Shown here: in pieces, positions 10,241 through 21,062 of the stretch
Numbering within the stretch: the first letter of the stretch is position 1
How the letters are laid out: every line of letters starts with the position of its first letter
Assembly: GCA_014529385.2 (NCBI GenBank)
Contig: CM043971.1
Location: 59,724,709-59,788,708, forward strand
Reading direction: 5' to 3'
Origin: Adiantum capillus-veneris
Taxonomy: Eukaryota > Streptophyta > Polypodiopsida > Polypodiales > Pteridaceae
Length of the DNA stretch: 64,000 nt
Program-made: the position numbers and the translations under genes
The notes under the pieces: model-generated
What the model was told of the DNA's origin: nothing
Databases searched by the model: none
What the model saw: the letters and a program-made list of their open reading frames with translations, nothing else

Positions 10241-11791
10241 GAAAGATGATCCGCTCGTCGATGGGTTTTACCCATTTTGACCACCATTGTGAAATGAAAC
10301 TCTAGCAATATAATAAACCAGCGTACAATTCTCCCTGTATTGCATGGTTTATTTACCAGATACAAAAGAGCTTGATGATCTGTAAAGAACACAAATTTGT
10401 TTTGCGAGCAAATAATGCCGGAATTTCTTTACAGCATAAATCATTCTTAACCCTTCTCGTTCGATGGTTGTGTAGTTCTTTTCCGCATTGTTTAACTGTC
10501 AGCTTGCATAACACACTGGAAAATCCATTGTTCCGTCTCCAGGTTGAGCCAGAATACTCCCGATTGCATATGCAGAAGCATCAATGTGAACATGGAATAT
10601 CTTTTCCCAATCCGGTGCTTTAAGTATAAGTGCTGATATAAGGTTTTCCTTCAGCTTTTGGAATGAAGTTTCACACTCTGCGGTCCAGTCAAAATTGACT
10701 AGCAAACGATACAGAGGTTGTGCAATGACTGCATACATGTATATGAATCTTCGATAATATCCGCAGTGTCCCATGAAGGATTGCACTTGTTTCGCATTAG
10801 TGGGCCTGGGTACATCTACTATGACTTTGACTTTGTCCAGGTCAGTGGTTATGCCATTTCTTGAGACAATGTGTTCTAAGATGCGGCCTTGCTTAACCAT
10901 AAAGATACACTTTTTCGGGTTAAGACAGATTCGATATGTCTTGCATTTTTCAAATACCTTTTGCAGATGATCAATATATTCCTCTCGTAGAAGAGAGTGT
11001 ACACAAAGATCATCCATGTATATTTCTAATAATATTCTCAGGTATTCTTTGAATGCGTGCGTCATTAACTTTGGAAAGTAGCTGGGGCATTAGTTAAGCC
11101 AAACGGCATAACTCGATACGCATAAATTTCCCATTCCGTGGAAAACGCTGTTTTGTGTTGATCCTCCCTTGCAATTGCCAGTTGGTTGTATCCTGAAAAC
11201 CCATCCAGAAAGGAATAAGCCCGTTTTCTAGCCACCCGCTCAGGTACATGTTCTGTGATTGGCAAGGGATAATTATCCCTTATGATGTCTGCATTTACCT
11301 TTTTAAGGTTTACACACACTCGTAGTTTTCCGTTCTTTTTGGGAACTACCACAAAAGGGTGACACCCAATCTGTATGTTCAATTTCATAGATGAATTCAG
11401 CTTCCATCAACTTATCAATCTCCTCTTTGATTCGTTTAGCAAATGTATCATTATATGTATAAGGACGTTGTTTGCTAGGTTTTGCATCCAATTTCAAAAG
11501 AATTGTATGTTGGCATATCGATGGATCAAGTCCTTTGAGCTCTTTATAGGACCATGCAAACACATCTTTATATTTCTTTAGAAGTTGTGTTAGCCGTTCT
11601 TCTTCTTCAGGCTCTAAATCGTTTGCGATATAGACCGGCTGAGGCTTTTCACCTGGTTTCGTGAGGTCTATTCTTTTTGCATTTTCTGGCCCATCGTAAG
11701 ATTCTTGGTTGGTTCTTTCCTTGACTGGTGGCGTCATGATGATTTTTCTGTCCTGGATGGTAAATTTCCGATAGTGTGATGGTACATTCAT
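10240..11791 (-). pseudogene. Gypsy reverse transcriptase and RNase H
   Basis: The frame starting near 11791 holds the RT fingers lead-in (KYKDVFAWSYKELKG). After a frameshift near 11350 come VVPKKNGKLRVCVN, FLDGFSGYNQ and MPFGLTNAPATFQ. A second break near 11065 precedes the catalytic IYMDDLCVHS (about 11010). The connection domain (FMGHCGYYRRFI), an RNase H start (HVHIDASAYAIG, about 10590) and the FFTDHQALLYLVNK and ADHLSRL segments (about 10390-10235) follow. The order and motifs are those of Ty3/gypsy. At least three frame breaks make it non-functional. Confidence 0.9.
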
Positions 11792-12520
11792 GTTTCCTTT
11801 CTCTGACTCCCTTTTACCATCACTATCTTCTTCAGTAGTCCATATCTCATGTCAAGACCGTTTCAGTTCTTGGTATTTCTGTTTACGCTCCAGTTTGGTC
11901 CACTCTTGGTCTTTTGTTGTTTCTTTTTTTGATTTTTTTGATTTTTGTGATTTTGTTTCTGTTTTAGCTTTTTGTTCGTGTTTTATTTCCTCTCGCGTTC
12001 TTACCCTTCGATCTTTTGAGAATCTTCCTGATATTTGATCTTTGACACAATCCTCTGCTTTTACAAGCATCAAATAGTGAGTTTTACCTTTTATCCTGGG
12101 CATAAGGTTCTTTCTTTCTTTGTTTCCTGCTCGTTCCTCCTATAGCGTTCCTGGCATCTAGGGTGATGATTAGCAAAATCATAAAATTTGATATTCTCGG
12201 TTTTCCTTCCATGCTCACTTGAGGTGTCAGAACACTCATTATCTGCATCATCATTTACTTCCAGATGTTCAGAGGAGTTATAAAACTCTTCTTGTTTTGG
12301 TTGTTCTATTGTCTCATCTTCTCCTAGTATAATGCTTACCATGTAGTAGGGTAGCACATCATAGCCATCCTTATCGCAAAATTTTGTTGTTGGACTATCT
12401 GTAATGGTACAGACATCCAATGTTGCTAGTATGTGTTCCCATTATAGAGGTTCCAAGGCATCTTCAGGGAAAGGTACTCCTTGTCCTCTATCGCTCTTTC
12501 TAAGACGCATTCCTCTCTTC
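11792..12520 (-). pseudogene. Acidic/basic linker between protease and RT
   Basis: Two minus-strand frames (12420-12091 and 12103-11852) overlap and encode a charged, low-complexity stretch: Asp/Glu-rich around 12340-12200 and Lys/Glu/Arg-rich around 12060-11850. No enzyme motif is visible. The position between PR and RT on the same strand indicates a polyprotein spacer. A frame change and stops separate it from both neighbours. Confidence 0.6.
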
Positions 12521-13506
12521 TTAAGCTTCCACAATGTGAAGCTCTTTTTGTTGCCCTAACGATGCTGGGAGTTCTGATCGTGCTACTGTAGCTGAATCAA
12601 AATCTTCCACAGGTGTTTGGTTCACATCTTTGTAACTATGGTCTTTCAAGTGTATTTTAGTTGTTGTCTCACCATGTCTGAGGTATATGTGGTCATAACC
12701 CCAATCTTGGACCATCTTCAATTGTCACATGAACGGTCTTCCCAAGATGATCTTAGAATTGTTCTTTTTGTCGAAATTGACTATCACAAATGTATGCTCA
12801 TACTCGATCCCGCACGAAGTGACAATCACTTTTTCTAAGAGTCCTAGAGGCTTCTCCATGAACCCGTCTGCCAATTGCAATTTCATTATGGTAGCTCTTA
12901 AAGCTGGTTTTTCCCATTTTTTCTAGATTTCCTTGGTGGCGATAGCAACTCCCGCTCCACTGTCAAGAATAGCTTTGGAAACTACTCCTTGGAATTCTAT
13001 ACTGGTAGCGTGGTGTGTCCATCTTCTCCCTCGCAATACTCTCCAACTTTGTGTAATGGTACTGGCCTAGTGTTTAGTTGAGGCCTGTCCAACTCTCTGA
13101 TCCCTTCGTGTAGCCTCAAGGTGGGGTCTTTCACTCCAAATATTTCTAGGCATTTACCTAATGTGGTCCACATGTTTGGTCGTAACCTTAAGAGTTCTGC
13201 TAATGTGATTGTGCATGCCACCGGGGCGGAAAATAACTCAATCAATCCTTGTGAATCCATCACTTTGTTAGAAGAAAGTCTTTGAGATGGGATTGCTCTC
13301 ACTTCAGACTTGGCCTCATACTCTCCTAGGTAAGAAGGTAAAGTTTTTAGCGAGTCTGGTTGGCTATGCCCCGAACTAATGGATCCTTGGTCTCCCCCTT
13401 GTGAATGTATCTCAAAGTTCATTTGTGACCTTGCCTCAAATTCTTCAATAGGAGGTGAGATCACGTTCTTCTCTTTTCTCTTGCTGCTCATGTGGTTACT
13501 CATTCT
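12521..13506 (-). pseudogene. Gypsy aspartic protease (PR) and preceding pro region
   Basis: The frame 13506-12997 is a gag-pro connector. The protease follows in another frame at about 13000-12600: AILDSGAGVAIAT near 12965-12940 carries the active-site Asp, and IILGRPF near 12740 is the retropepsin C-terminal signature. A conserved-looking tail with TPVEDFDSATVARSE follows at about 12620-12570. In-frame stops occur near 12925 and 12724. The start of this reading frame lies across the solo LTR at 14733; removing the solo LTR and one TSD copy keeps the frame open. Confidence 0.83.
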
Positions 13507-13511
13507 GTTAG

Positions 13512-14394
13512 TGTCACGGGAACCGAATAATAGAGATAGACAGCAAAACAGAGGAAGAAATCTTTGTATTGATAGTGTTTGATACAACAGAGGAGCAAAA
13601 TATATGGGCGCACTCCGTTGTACGGAGCTCGAACCTCCCGACCACCCTCGAGCTTCAATTCGCTTGCATGCAGCGTCTCACTCGCACTCCTACTCGCACT
13701 CGCAGAAGAGAGATCGGTGAATCCCCCCAAAACGCACCACCTGTTCTTCTATTCTCCTTTCTCCTCCAAAAGCCTGCGACCTCTTAAAATAGCGGCTTTT
13801 CTATTTTTGGCGTTCGGTCGACTCGACTTGCGCGCCAATATACCTGCGAGAACAAGGTAAAAACGTGATCGCGAAGCGATCCGTAGAGGTTAGATTTTTT
13901 TTTTCAGCTGTCTTCAACTGAACATAACTCCCAAACGGAGCCAAAACAGCCCAAGTCCGTCTCACACAATCTTGTTGCCCTCGCTGCGCTCTTCGACGGC
14001 TATGTGATGGAAAATTTCCATAGCCTGCTCTGATTTGCTGAAAATCAACCTGCAAAACAGCATTTTCTACAAAAACGATGTAAAAACAGCAAATCCAACT
14101 TTTTTCTTAATCTTTGGCCCTCAACGAGCATCAAAACATCAAAATCTCTAAAGACTCAAAGAACCAAAGTTGTTCCTTATAACGTAGGCTTCAATCGCTT
14201 CATACATCACTTTTTCAAAATCCCACATTAACACCTTCAAAAATGCCCCAGAAAGTGCCTTCCGGATCAGAAAATTTTATCGGCCGAAAACAATCTACAC
14301 ATCCTTCTACACAGTGGACTAACTTTAAAACGACCAAAAATTCCTAGAAAACAAAATTTATTACTAAAACACCTCAAAATCAAGTCTTGTTACA
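13512..14394 (-). mobile_element. Solo LTR (883 bp) with 5-bp target duplication
   Basis: The segment begins TGTCACGGG and ends CTTGTTACA on the plus strand, giving TG...CA ends, and is bounded by GTTAG at 13507-13511 and again at 14395-14399. It splits the gag-pro reading frame of the giant gypsy, which is continuous when the segment and one GTTAG are removed. On the minus strand a TATA-like CTATTTTAAG lies near 13795, followed by a U5-like AT-rich end, so the minus strand is the likely LTR sense. No internal element sequence is present, as expected after LTR-LTR recombination. Confidence 0.9.
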
Positions 14395-14399
14395 GTTAG

Positions 14400-15785
14400 C
14401 TTCGTTGGCCTCACGAATTTGCTTCCACAGATCATCTAGACCGTTACACTCCTTATTCTTTTTTGTCAATTATTTAGGCTGGAACCCGTCACTTGCCTCA
14501 TCTGTTGTATTTGGCACTATGATAGGCTCTCCTCTGGACACATAGGCATTAGTGAGTCTTTCCTTTGTTTCTACTTGTTCTTCTAAAGTTGGATGGATAG
14601 GGGTTGGAGCTGTTGCTTCATGCAAATTTGCAGGTTTACCCTGCGGGTCTTCCATCAATGATTGAGCTGTTTTGATCATCTTTTTACACATTTGCAACCT
14701 TTGTTTTTCTATTTTCGCATATAAATAAGTCATCCATCTTTGCTCCTGGGTTTGGTCTTTTTGAGTCTGGCTTCATAAGCTTTTAGAAGCGCATCCAACT
14801 GCTCATTTACCTTGTCTGCCAGTACAGATCCTCCTGATCCTACACTTTTGGGCTCTGCTATTTCCTTGGGTGCTATGGTTTCCGTGGTGTGTGAACTTAA
14901 GCTAGCTAGATCCTCTAACCGCTCTAATCTATCCTTTGTATGTTTCAACTCCTCAGATAGAGCTGTTTGCTCTCGTTCTTTCCTGGTTTTCATACGCGCC
15001 TTTCTAGATTTCCAAGTGCTTCTCTGATTTTTCGTTTCTGAACTTTGGGCATCGGTTTTTGGCTCTTCAACTATGGGTTCGTTCGTCATTCTTTGAGCTT
15101 GGGCTCGTGCTACCGCCTGAATAGGTATGATTGTTTCATTTTCCGACCCTCCACTGGATGGTACTATTTCTAGCATGTTCAAGGTGGTTTTTGCTCCTTT
15201 GCTTGGGTTTTTAGGGCAATCAGGAATCAAATGAGTAACTCCACACTCGGTGCAATATGCGTTGACTCTAATGATTTCATCATGAGGACAATCTCTTAGC
15301 CAATGGTCTCCACCACACTTGTAGCAGGGTCCCTTGGGTTGTTGAGGTGCTCCTTGAGCTCCTCTTTGTTGGTATGCATGTCTCTGTTCGCCCATGCCTC
15401 CGTTGTCTATGAACAACAATGTTCCTTCATCTAAGCTATATCTTCCTTCTCTTGCTTCCTGTCCAGCTGTTGGTGGTCCTGTACTTCCTATCATGCTCCA
15501 TGGTTCTGGTGTCAAGGGTTCTTCCGGTGGATAATAGACAGAGTTTGCCGCATATCCATTGGGCTCTTCATAATATGCATGCATAGGCACCAAATCCTTA
15601 TCCTCTGATACGGTTACGGTTGGTGTGTATCTTATACCGACTGGTCGTAATCCTGGTAGGGGTGGTTGTTGCCCCAACACCGGTTGTGGTCTTTCTACAC
15701 CTACAGGTCTTGGTAGGTTGCCTGCTTGATACCTAGGCATCGGTGGAACTTGAGGAGAAGCTACCGGAGCTTGGGGAGCGTAAGG
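14400..15785 (-). pseudogene. Gag C-terminal part with twin zinc knuckles, and start of pro frame
   Basis: The Pro/Gln-rich open frame runs to a stop at 14730 and contains CYKCGGDHWLRDC and, 12 residues later, CTECGVTHLIPDC (about 15330-15210). Both are CX2CX3HX4C, one residue shorter than the usual retroviral knuckle. A Lys/Arg/Glu-rich coiled segment follows (about 15060-14760). The next frame opens at 14733 with ATG overlapping the TGA stop (ATGA), continues to a TAA at 14470, and goes on toward the protease. The right part of this gag lies beyond the nested copia at 21063-23108. The frame is continuous across the copia insertion once one TAAGG copy is removed. Confidence 0.85.
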
Positions 15786-16107
15786 TGTTGAGATGTCGAG
15801 CTCTACACCTTGAGCTGGCATCCACTACGGGTCTTAGCCGCTTACGGCATTTACTCAGTGGCGCGTTAGGTGACCGACACGGAGGATCTCTGCCAGTGAT
15901 TCTACAGCTGGACTACACTTATAGTGCCAGCCTAGTACGCTTCTAGCAAGTTCACACTTAGTGACCGCATGTACATATGTGCTACTTTTCAGCTTTAGCA
16001 CTTAGTCATTTTGTACTCTCTTTTCTGTGAAGAAGAAGAATAAGCTTTCCATCTCTGTGTGCTTTGTGCTTGTCTTGTGTAGCTCTCTTGCATCCTCATT
16101 CTTTACA
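15786..16107 (+). repeat. Copia 5' LTR
   Basis: It begins TGTTGAGATG and ends CTTTACA. It is about 98.8% identical by eye to 20741-21062. Confidence 0.96.
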
Positions 16108-16120
16108 TGGTATCAGAGCC
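16108..16120 (+). promoter_or_regulatory. Copia primer-binding site
   Basis: TGGTATCAGAGCC directly after the LTR is the classic plant PBS matching the 3' end of initiator Met tRNA. Confidence 0.95.
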
Positions 16121-16419
16121 TGGTGCAGGCAAGAGAGGCTAAGAGAGCAAGAGCATCACAATCCCTTCGTTCGCAATCCACGACCAGATGCCGAACGCGC
16201 CTTGCGCAGCGAAAATTTTTTTAGGGGTTTTTCGCACAAGTTTCTGAACAGGCCTCCAAAGTGCAGTATACAGAGATTTACTATACAAGTACAGTGGTTG
16301 TGAAACGCTTGATTGTGGACACTCGTTGAGTGTAGAAAGCGTTACAGGAACCACGATAGCAGGTTCAGCAGATTTGCAGGTTTTTGCAGATTGCAGCTAT
16401 TTTGTCTTGGTGCTTCAAG

Positions 16420-17273
16420 ATGTCTGACGGTTTCAGTCAGATTGTTACTGAGAAGCTTGAGAAAAATAACCACCCTGCATGAAAGTTCAGAATAACAAAT
16501 TTCCTAAAAGGAAAAGGTTATTGGGACTATGTAGAAGGAGACAATGAAAAGGAACCAGAGATTCCCGAGGCAAATGCTACAGCAGAACAAAGGAAAGCTT
16601 TGAGGGACTGGCAACAAGGCCAGAGCAAAGTGATGTATTGGCTGTCTATGAGCATCACAGATGGCATGATGGGCTATCTACAGGATGCTGAAACCCCCGC
16701 CATTGCATGGAGAAACTTAGGCAGAGTGTTCGAGGTGAACACCAAGGCCAGGAAGCTTCAACTAAAGTCAGAGCTAAATCAGGTTAAGAGGAACAACCTC
16801 TCAATCAATGATTATGCCTTGAAGATTAAGAGTATCATTGAGGCTCTTGGATCTATTAAAGTCTCAGTGGAAGACGATGACATTGTCCGTGCATGCTTGG
16901 ATGGTCTAGGAGATGAGTATGTACATTTTAGGTCTTCCATGAATACAAGAGACGACATCCCCGTGTTCCAAGATTTGATTTCTATGCTTATTCTTGAGGA
17001 GAAGAACCTTGACACATCTTCTTCTCATGGCAGAAATAATTCTGAACAGGCCTTCTATTCTAACTCCAACAGAGGTAGAGGTAGAGGTCGTGGTCGAGGC
17101 CCAAGGGTTGCAGGGGCCAATTTCTGGAAGGTCAATCAAATCAAAACAATACAGGTGGCAGGGGAAACCAGTCTCAAGGTAGGGGGAGTCAAAGAGGTCG
17201 TGGTGCAGGATCAAGCAGGCAGCAACATACTCCAGATAGTAGAGAATGTTGGACTTGTGGTGAAAGAGGTCAC
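16420..17273 (+). pseudogene. Copia Gag (capsid and nucleocapsid)
   Basis: The ATG at 16420 starts a frame with an early TGA at 16483, where a Trp is expected in the conserved start of copia Gag. The frame then stays open through a UBN2/gag-like helical domain (LKGKGYWDYVEG, then TPAIAWRNLGRVF, LNQVKRNNLSINDYALKI and EYVHFRSSM). An RGRGRG-rich segment lies at about 17080. A frameshift near 17115-17150 moves the nucleocapsid into the pol frame, where the zinc knuckle CWTCGERGHMSRDC lies at 17247-17288 (CX2CX4HX4C). Gag packages the element RNA into cytoplasmic particles. Confidence 0.9.
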
Positions 17274-20200
17274 ATGTCACGTGACTGTCCAAAGGGAAAA
17301 GCAAGTAGAAAGAGAGAACAGGGCAACTATGCATCTACTAGCAGAGATGCAGATGACAGCAAAAACGAGCGCATGTTTGTTATGCAGCATGTAATGAATA
17401 CAATGACTGCAGAGAATTCCACCCAAGATGATGTTTGGTATGTGGATTCAGGTGCCTCTAATCACATGACGTCTCGTGGAGAGTGGTTTAGAGATATGCG
17501 CAAACCAGATGTGTCAGGCTATGTGCAGACAGGAGATGACACAGCTCACCCCATTGCTCATGTAGGGGACATACCTCTAAATACGAAGAGTGGGAAATCA
17601 AAGTACTTAGCAGATGTACTTCATGTCCCAAACATTACAAAGAATCTTGTTTCTGTTGGACAAATGGTTGAGCAGGGTTTGTAGGTTCGCTTCAATCCAA
17701 ATGGCTGTTATGTAGAAGATTTCCAGAATGGCTGTAAGCTGATCACAGAGGGCAAATGTGTGGGCAGAATGTTTACGCTGAATGTAGACATGCCTGAGGT
17801 AAAAGCTGCATTATTTGCACAGGGCACAGGTGTTGTGGCTGATGTTGACATTTGGCACAAATGCATTGGCCATGTCAATAAGCAAAGATTGCGCAGCATG
17901 CAATCAAAACAGATTGTAAAAGGTTTGCCCAAATTCAAGGTGGATGGTATGCATAAAGTGTGTGCAGCATGCCAGTTTGGAAAACAGTCAAAGGGCTCAT
18001 TTCCACATGAGCGCAATGTATGTAAAAGGCCACTTGAGGTGGTGCACACAGATGTTTGGGGTCCAACCGATACTGCAAGTATACATGGTTGCAGGTATTA
18101 TGTCTCTTTCATTGATGACCATACAAGGAAAGTATGGGTCTACTTCATGCGTAACAAAAGTGAAGTGTTTGGTCACTTTCAAGACATCAAAGTCATGATT
18201 GAGAAGGAGACAGATATGCAAATCAAGACATTGAGGTCAGATGGAGGGGGAGAGTACTTCTCCAATGATTTTTCAGATTTTCTGCGAATGCATGGTATAC
18301 ACAGGCAGTTTACATGCAGATATACTCCACAGCAGAATGGGGTCGCAGAAAGGAAAAACAGGCACATTGCAGAGGTTGCACGTGCATTGTTGAATGAGAA
18401 GAACATGCCTCATCATTTCTGGGCTGAAGCTGTAAATACAGCTGTGTACATTATGAACAGGACACCTACAGCTGCGGTGCATGATGTAACACCTGAGGAA
18501 AAGTTTACAGGTACAAAGCCTGATTTGGCACACTTGAAAGTGTTTGGCTGCATAGCTTACGTGCATGTACCAGATGAGTTGCGTAGGAAATTGGTTCCTA
18601 AAGCAGAGAAATGTATTCTTGTGGGATATTCCCTTGAACAAAAGGGGTACAGGTGCTACAATCCTACTACACGAGAATTACGAGTGAGCAGAGATGTAGT
18701 CTTTGATGAGATGAGCAGCTGGTACAGTAATGCACATGGCACTATTGGGGCTGATGTAAAAGATGATGTGGTTGTACAAAATGTGAGGCCACAGTCACAG
18801 GTTTTGAGTGGACCACAAGAGTCCTCTTCTCGTGGCTCTGTTGAGAAACCATGGAATGGTAGACTACGTACGCAGGTTACTCCACCAACAGGTACAGGGA
18901 ATGTATCACGAAAAGGAAAGGAAAAGGTTGATGAACCTCCCTTTATGGTTGATGCATCATCAGGTTTTTCACATGTAGACATGGATTCAGATGGTTCTGA
19001 ACAAAGTCTTGATGAGGAATTTGGAATTCCGGCTGTCAGGACACCTGGTGTAAGGAAAGTACAAGAAGATGCTAGAGGGCAAAGGAGTGACCCAGGACCG
19101 CGCAGATCTAATAGAGTCAGAAATCTAGTTCAGAAATTGACTTATGATGGGTATCTAGCGCATCACCAAGCCTACATGGCTAAGGTGATACAGGATGTGG
19201 AGCCCACATGTTTTGAGGATGCAGTTGGAAATGTGCATTGGGATGATGCAATGAATGAAGAGATGGTTGCATTGGAAGCAAACGACACATGGGAGTTGGT
19301 GCCATTGCCAAGTGGCAAGAAAGATATTGGCTGTAAATGGGTGTATAAAACCAAGCATAAGGCTGATGGTAACATTGAGCGTCACAAGGCAAGGCTGGTC
19401 GCAAAGGGTTATGCACAGACGTATGGCATAGACTATGAGGAGACCTTTGCTCCAGTGGCAAAGATGACGACAGTGAGAGCTGTCATAGCAGTGGCTGCAT
19501 CTAGAGGATGGATTATGCATCAAATGGATGTAAAGAATGCCTTCTTGAATGGTGAGTTGCAAGAGGAAGTGTATATGGATCAGCCACCTGGTTATGTCGA
19601 TCCAGGTTACCCAGATTATGTATGCAGACTTCTCAAAGCTTTGTATGGTTTGAAGCAGGGCTCTAGAGCATGGTATGACAGGATTGCCAAGTATCTTGTC
19701 AGTATTGGTTTTAGGAGAGCTCATGCTGATCATTCACTCTATGTACGTGAGAGTGATGTGGGGATTGTGGTCATTACCATATATGTAGATGACCTTATTA
19801 TTGTTGGTGACAAAGCTATGGAGATTGGCCATGTGAAGGGTCTTCTCAAACAGGAGTTTGAAATGAAAGATTTAGGCGAGTTGCACTACTTTCTTGGCAT
19901 TGAAGTGATCAGGACTCCAGAGGGTGTATGGCTATCACATAGACAGTATGCTTTGGACATGTTGTCAAAGTATGGTATGGCTGATTGTAAGCCAATTTCC
20001 ATTCCCTTGGATGTGAATGCAAAGCTGAGTGCAGAGAAGGGTGATGTTGTTGAGGATGTCAATATGTACAGGAAGATGGTGGGTAGTCTAATCTACTTGA
20101 CTATCACAAGGCCAGACTTGAGCTACACAGTAGGCTTGGAGAGTCAGTTCATGCAGCTTCCGAGGAAGCCACATTTGGATGGAGTACGACGCACACTTAG

Positions 20201-20768
20201 GTATGTGCAAGGGACTCTTGACTACGCATTGTTCTATGCAGCAGATGCACCATTAGCATTGTATGGGTATACAGATGCAGATTGGGCAGGTAGCATTGTT
20301 GATAGGAGATCTACGAGTGGCTTCATGTTCTCTTTTGGGAGTGCTGCTGTTACTTGGAGTAGCAAAAAGCAGCCTACGGTTGCTTTATCGAGCACAGAGG
20401 CCGAGTACAGAGGTGCAGCAGTTGCGGCGTGCGAGGTAGCTTGGCTACGGACATTACTTGAGGACTTGGGAGTGCAGGTGGACCAGCAGATTGTCATTCA
20501 TTGCGACAACCTCAGCAGCATGCAGTTGGCTAGGAACCCAGTGTTCCATGCTAGGACCAAACACATAGAGGTCCATTACCACTACGTTCGAGAGCGAGTG
20601 TTGGCGGGCGACATCGACTTGGTCTACGTCAGCACAGAGGAGCAGATAGAGGATATCTTTACCAAGGCCCTCGGAGCTGAGAAGCTTCGACGTTTTCGGA
20701 CTATGCTTGGACTCTGCGACATGCAGAGCTCGAGGGGGAGTGTTGAGATGTCGAGCTCTACACCTTGA
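17274..20768 (+). pseudogene. Copia Pol polyprotein (PR-INT-RT-RNase H), one nonsense codon
   Basis: A single frame runs from 17274 to TGA at 20766-20768, broken only by TAG at 17682-17684. In order it has protease (VWYVDSGASNHMTS, near 17445), GAG-pre-integrase (IWHKCIGHVNKQRL, near 17850), and integrase with Asp in HTDVWGP (18045), Asp in LRSDGGGEY (18240) and Glu in NGVAERKNR (18340). The RT follows (VYKTKHKADG, QMDVKNAFLNGELQEEVYM, IYVDDLIIVG near 19790), then RNase H (YGYTDADWAGS, LSSTEAEYRGA, HIEVHYHYVRERV). All catalytic signatures are visible. The stop codon lies 28 bases inside the 3' LTR. One reversion would leave a full-length Pol. Confidence 0.95.
20726..20740 (+). promoter_or_regulatory. 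Copia polypurine tract
   Basis: GAGCTCGAGGGGGAG lies directly before the 3' LTR and overlaps the end of the pol reading frame. Confidence 0.85.
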
Positions 20769-21062
20769 GCTGGCATCCACTACGGGTCTTAGCCGCTTAC
20801 GGCATTTACTCAGTGGCGTGTTAGGTGACCGACACGGAGGATCTCTGCCAGTGATTCTACAGCTGGACTACACTTATAGTGCCAGCCTAGTACGCTTCTA
20901 GCGAGTTCACACTTAGTGACCGCATGTACATATGTGCTACTTTTCAGCTTTAGCACTTAGTCATTTTGTACTCTCTTTTCTGTGAAGAAGAAGAAGAAGC
21001 TTTCCATCTCTGTGTGCTTTGTGCTTGTCTTGTGTAGCTCTCTGGCATCCTCATTCTTTACA
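20741..21062 (+). repeat. Copia 3' LTR
   Basis: This is the direct repeat of 15786-16107, followed by the TAAGG duplication at 21063-21067. Confidence 0.96.

Larger units (their letters stand above)
15786..21062 (+). mobile_element. Ty1/copia LTR retrotransposon, young, nested in gypsy gag
   Basis: Two 322-bp LTRs (15786-16107 and 20741-21062) differ at about four positions by eye, indicating a recent insertion. The target duplication TAAGG is perfect (15781-15785 and 21063-21067). A PBS complementary to initiator Met tRNA follows the left LTR and a PPT precedes the right LTR. The gag, PR, INT, RT, RNase H order is the Ty1/copia order. Damage is light: an early stop and a frameshift in gag and one TAG in pol. 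Confidence 0.97.

Noticed and set aside
16812-20780. Minus-strand open frames across the copia element
   Set aside because: Antisense shadows of the copia gag and pol, without motifs of their own.
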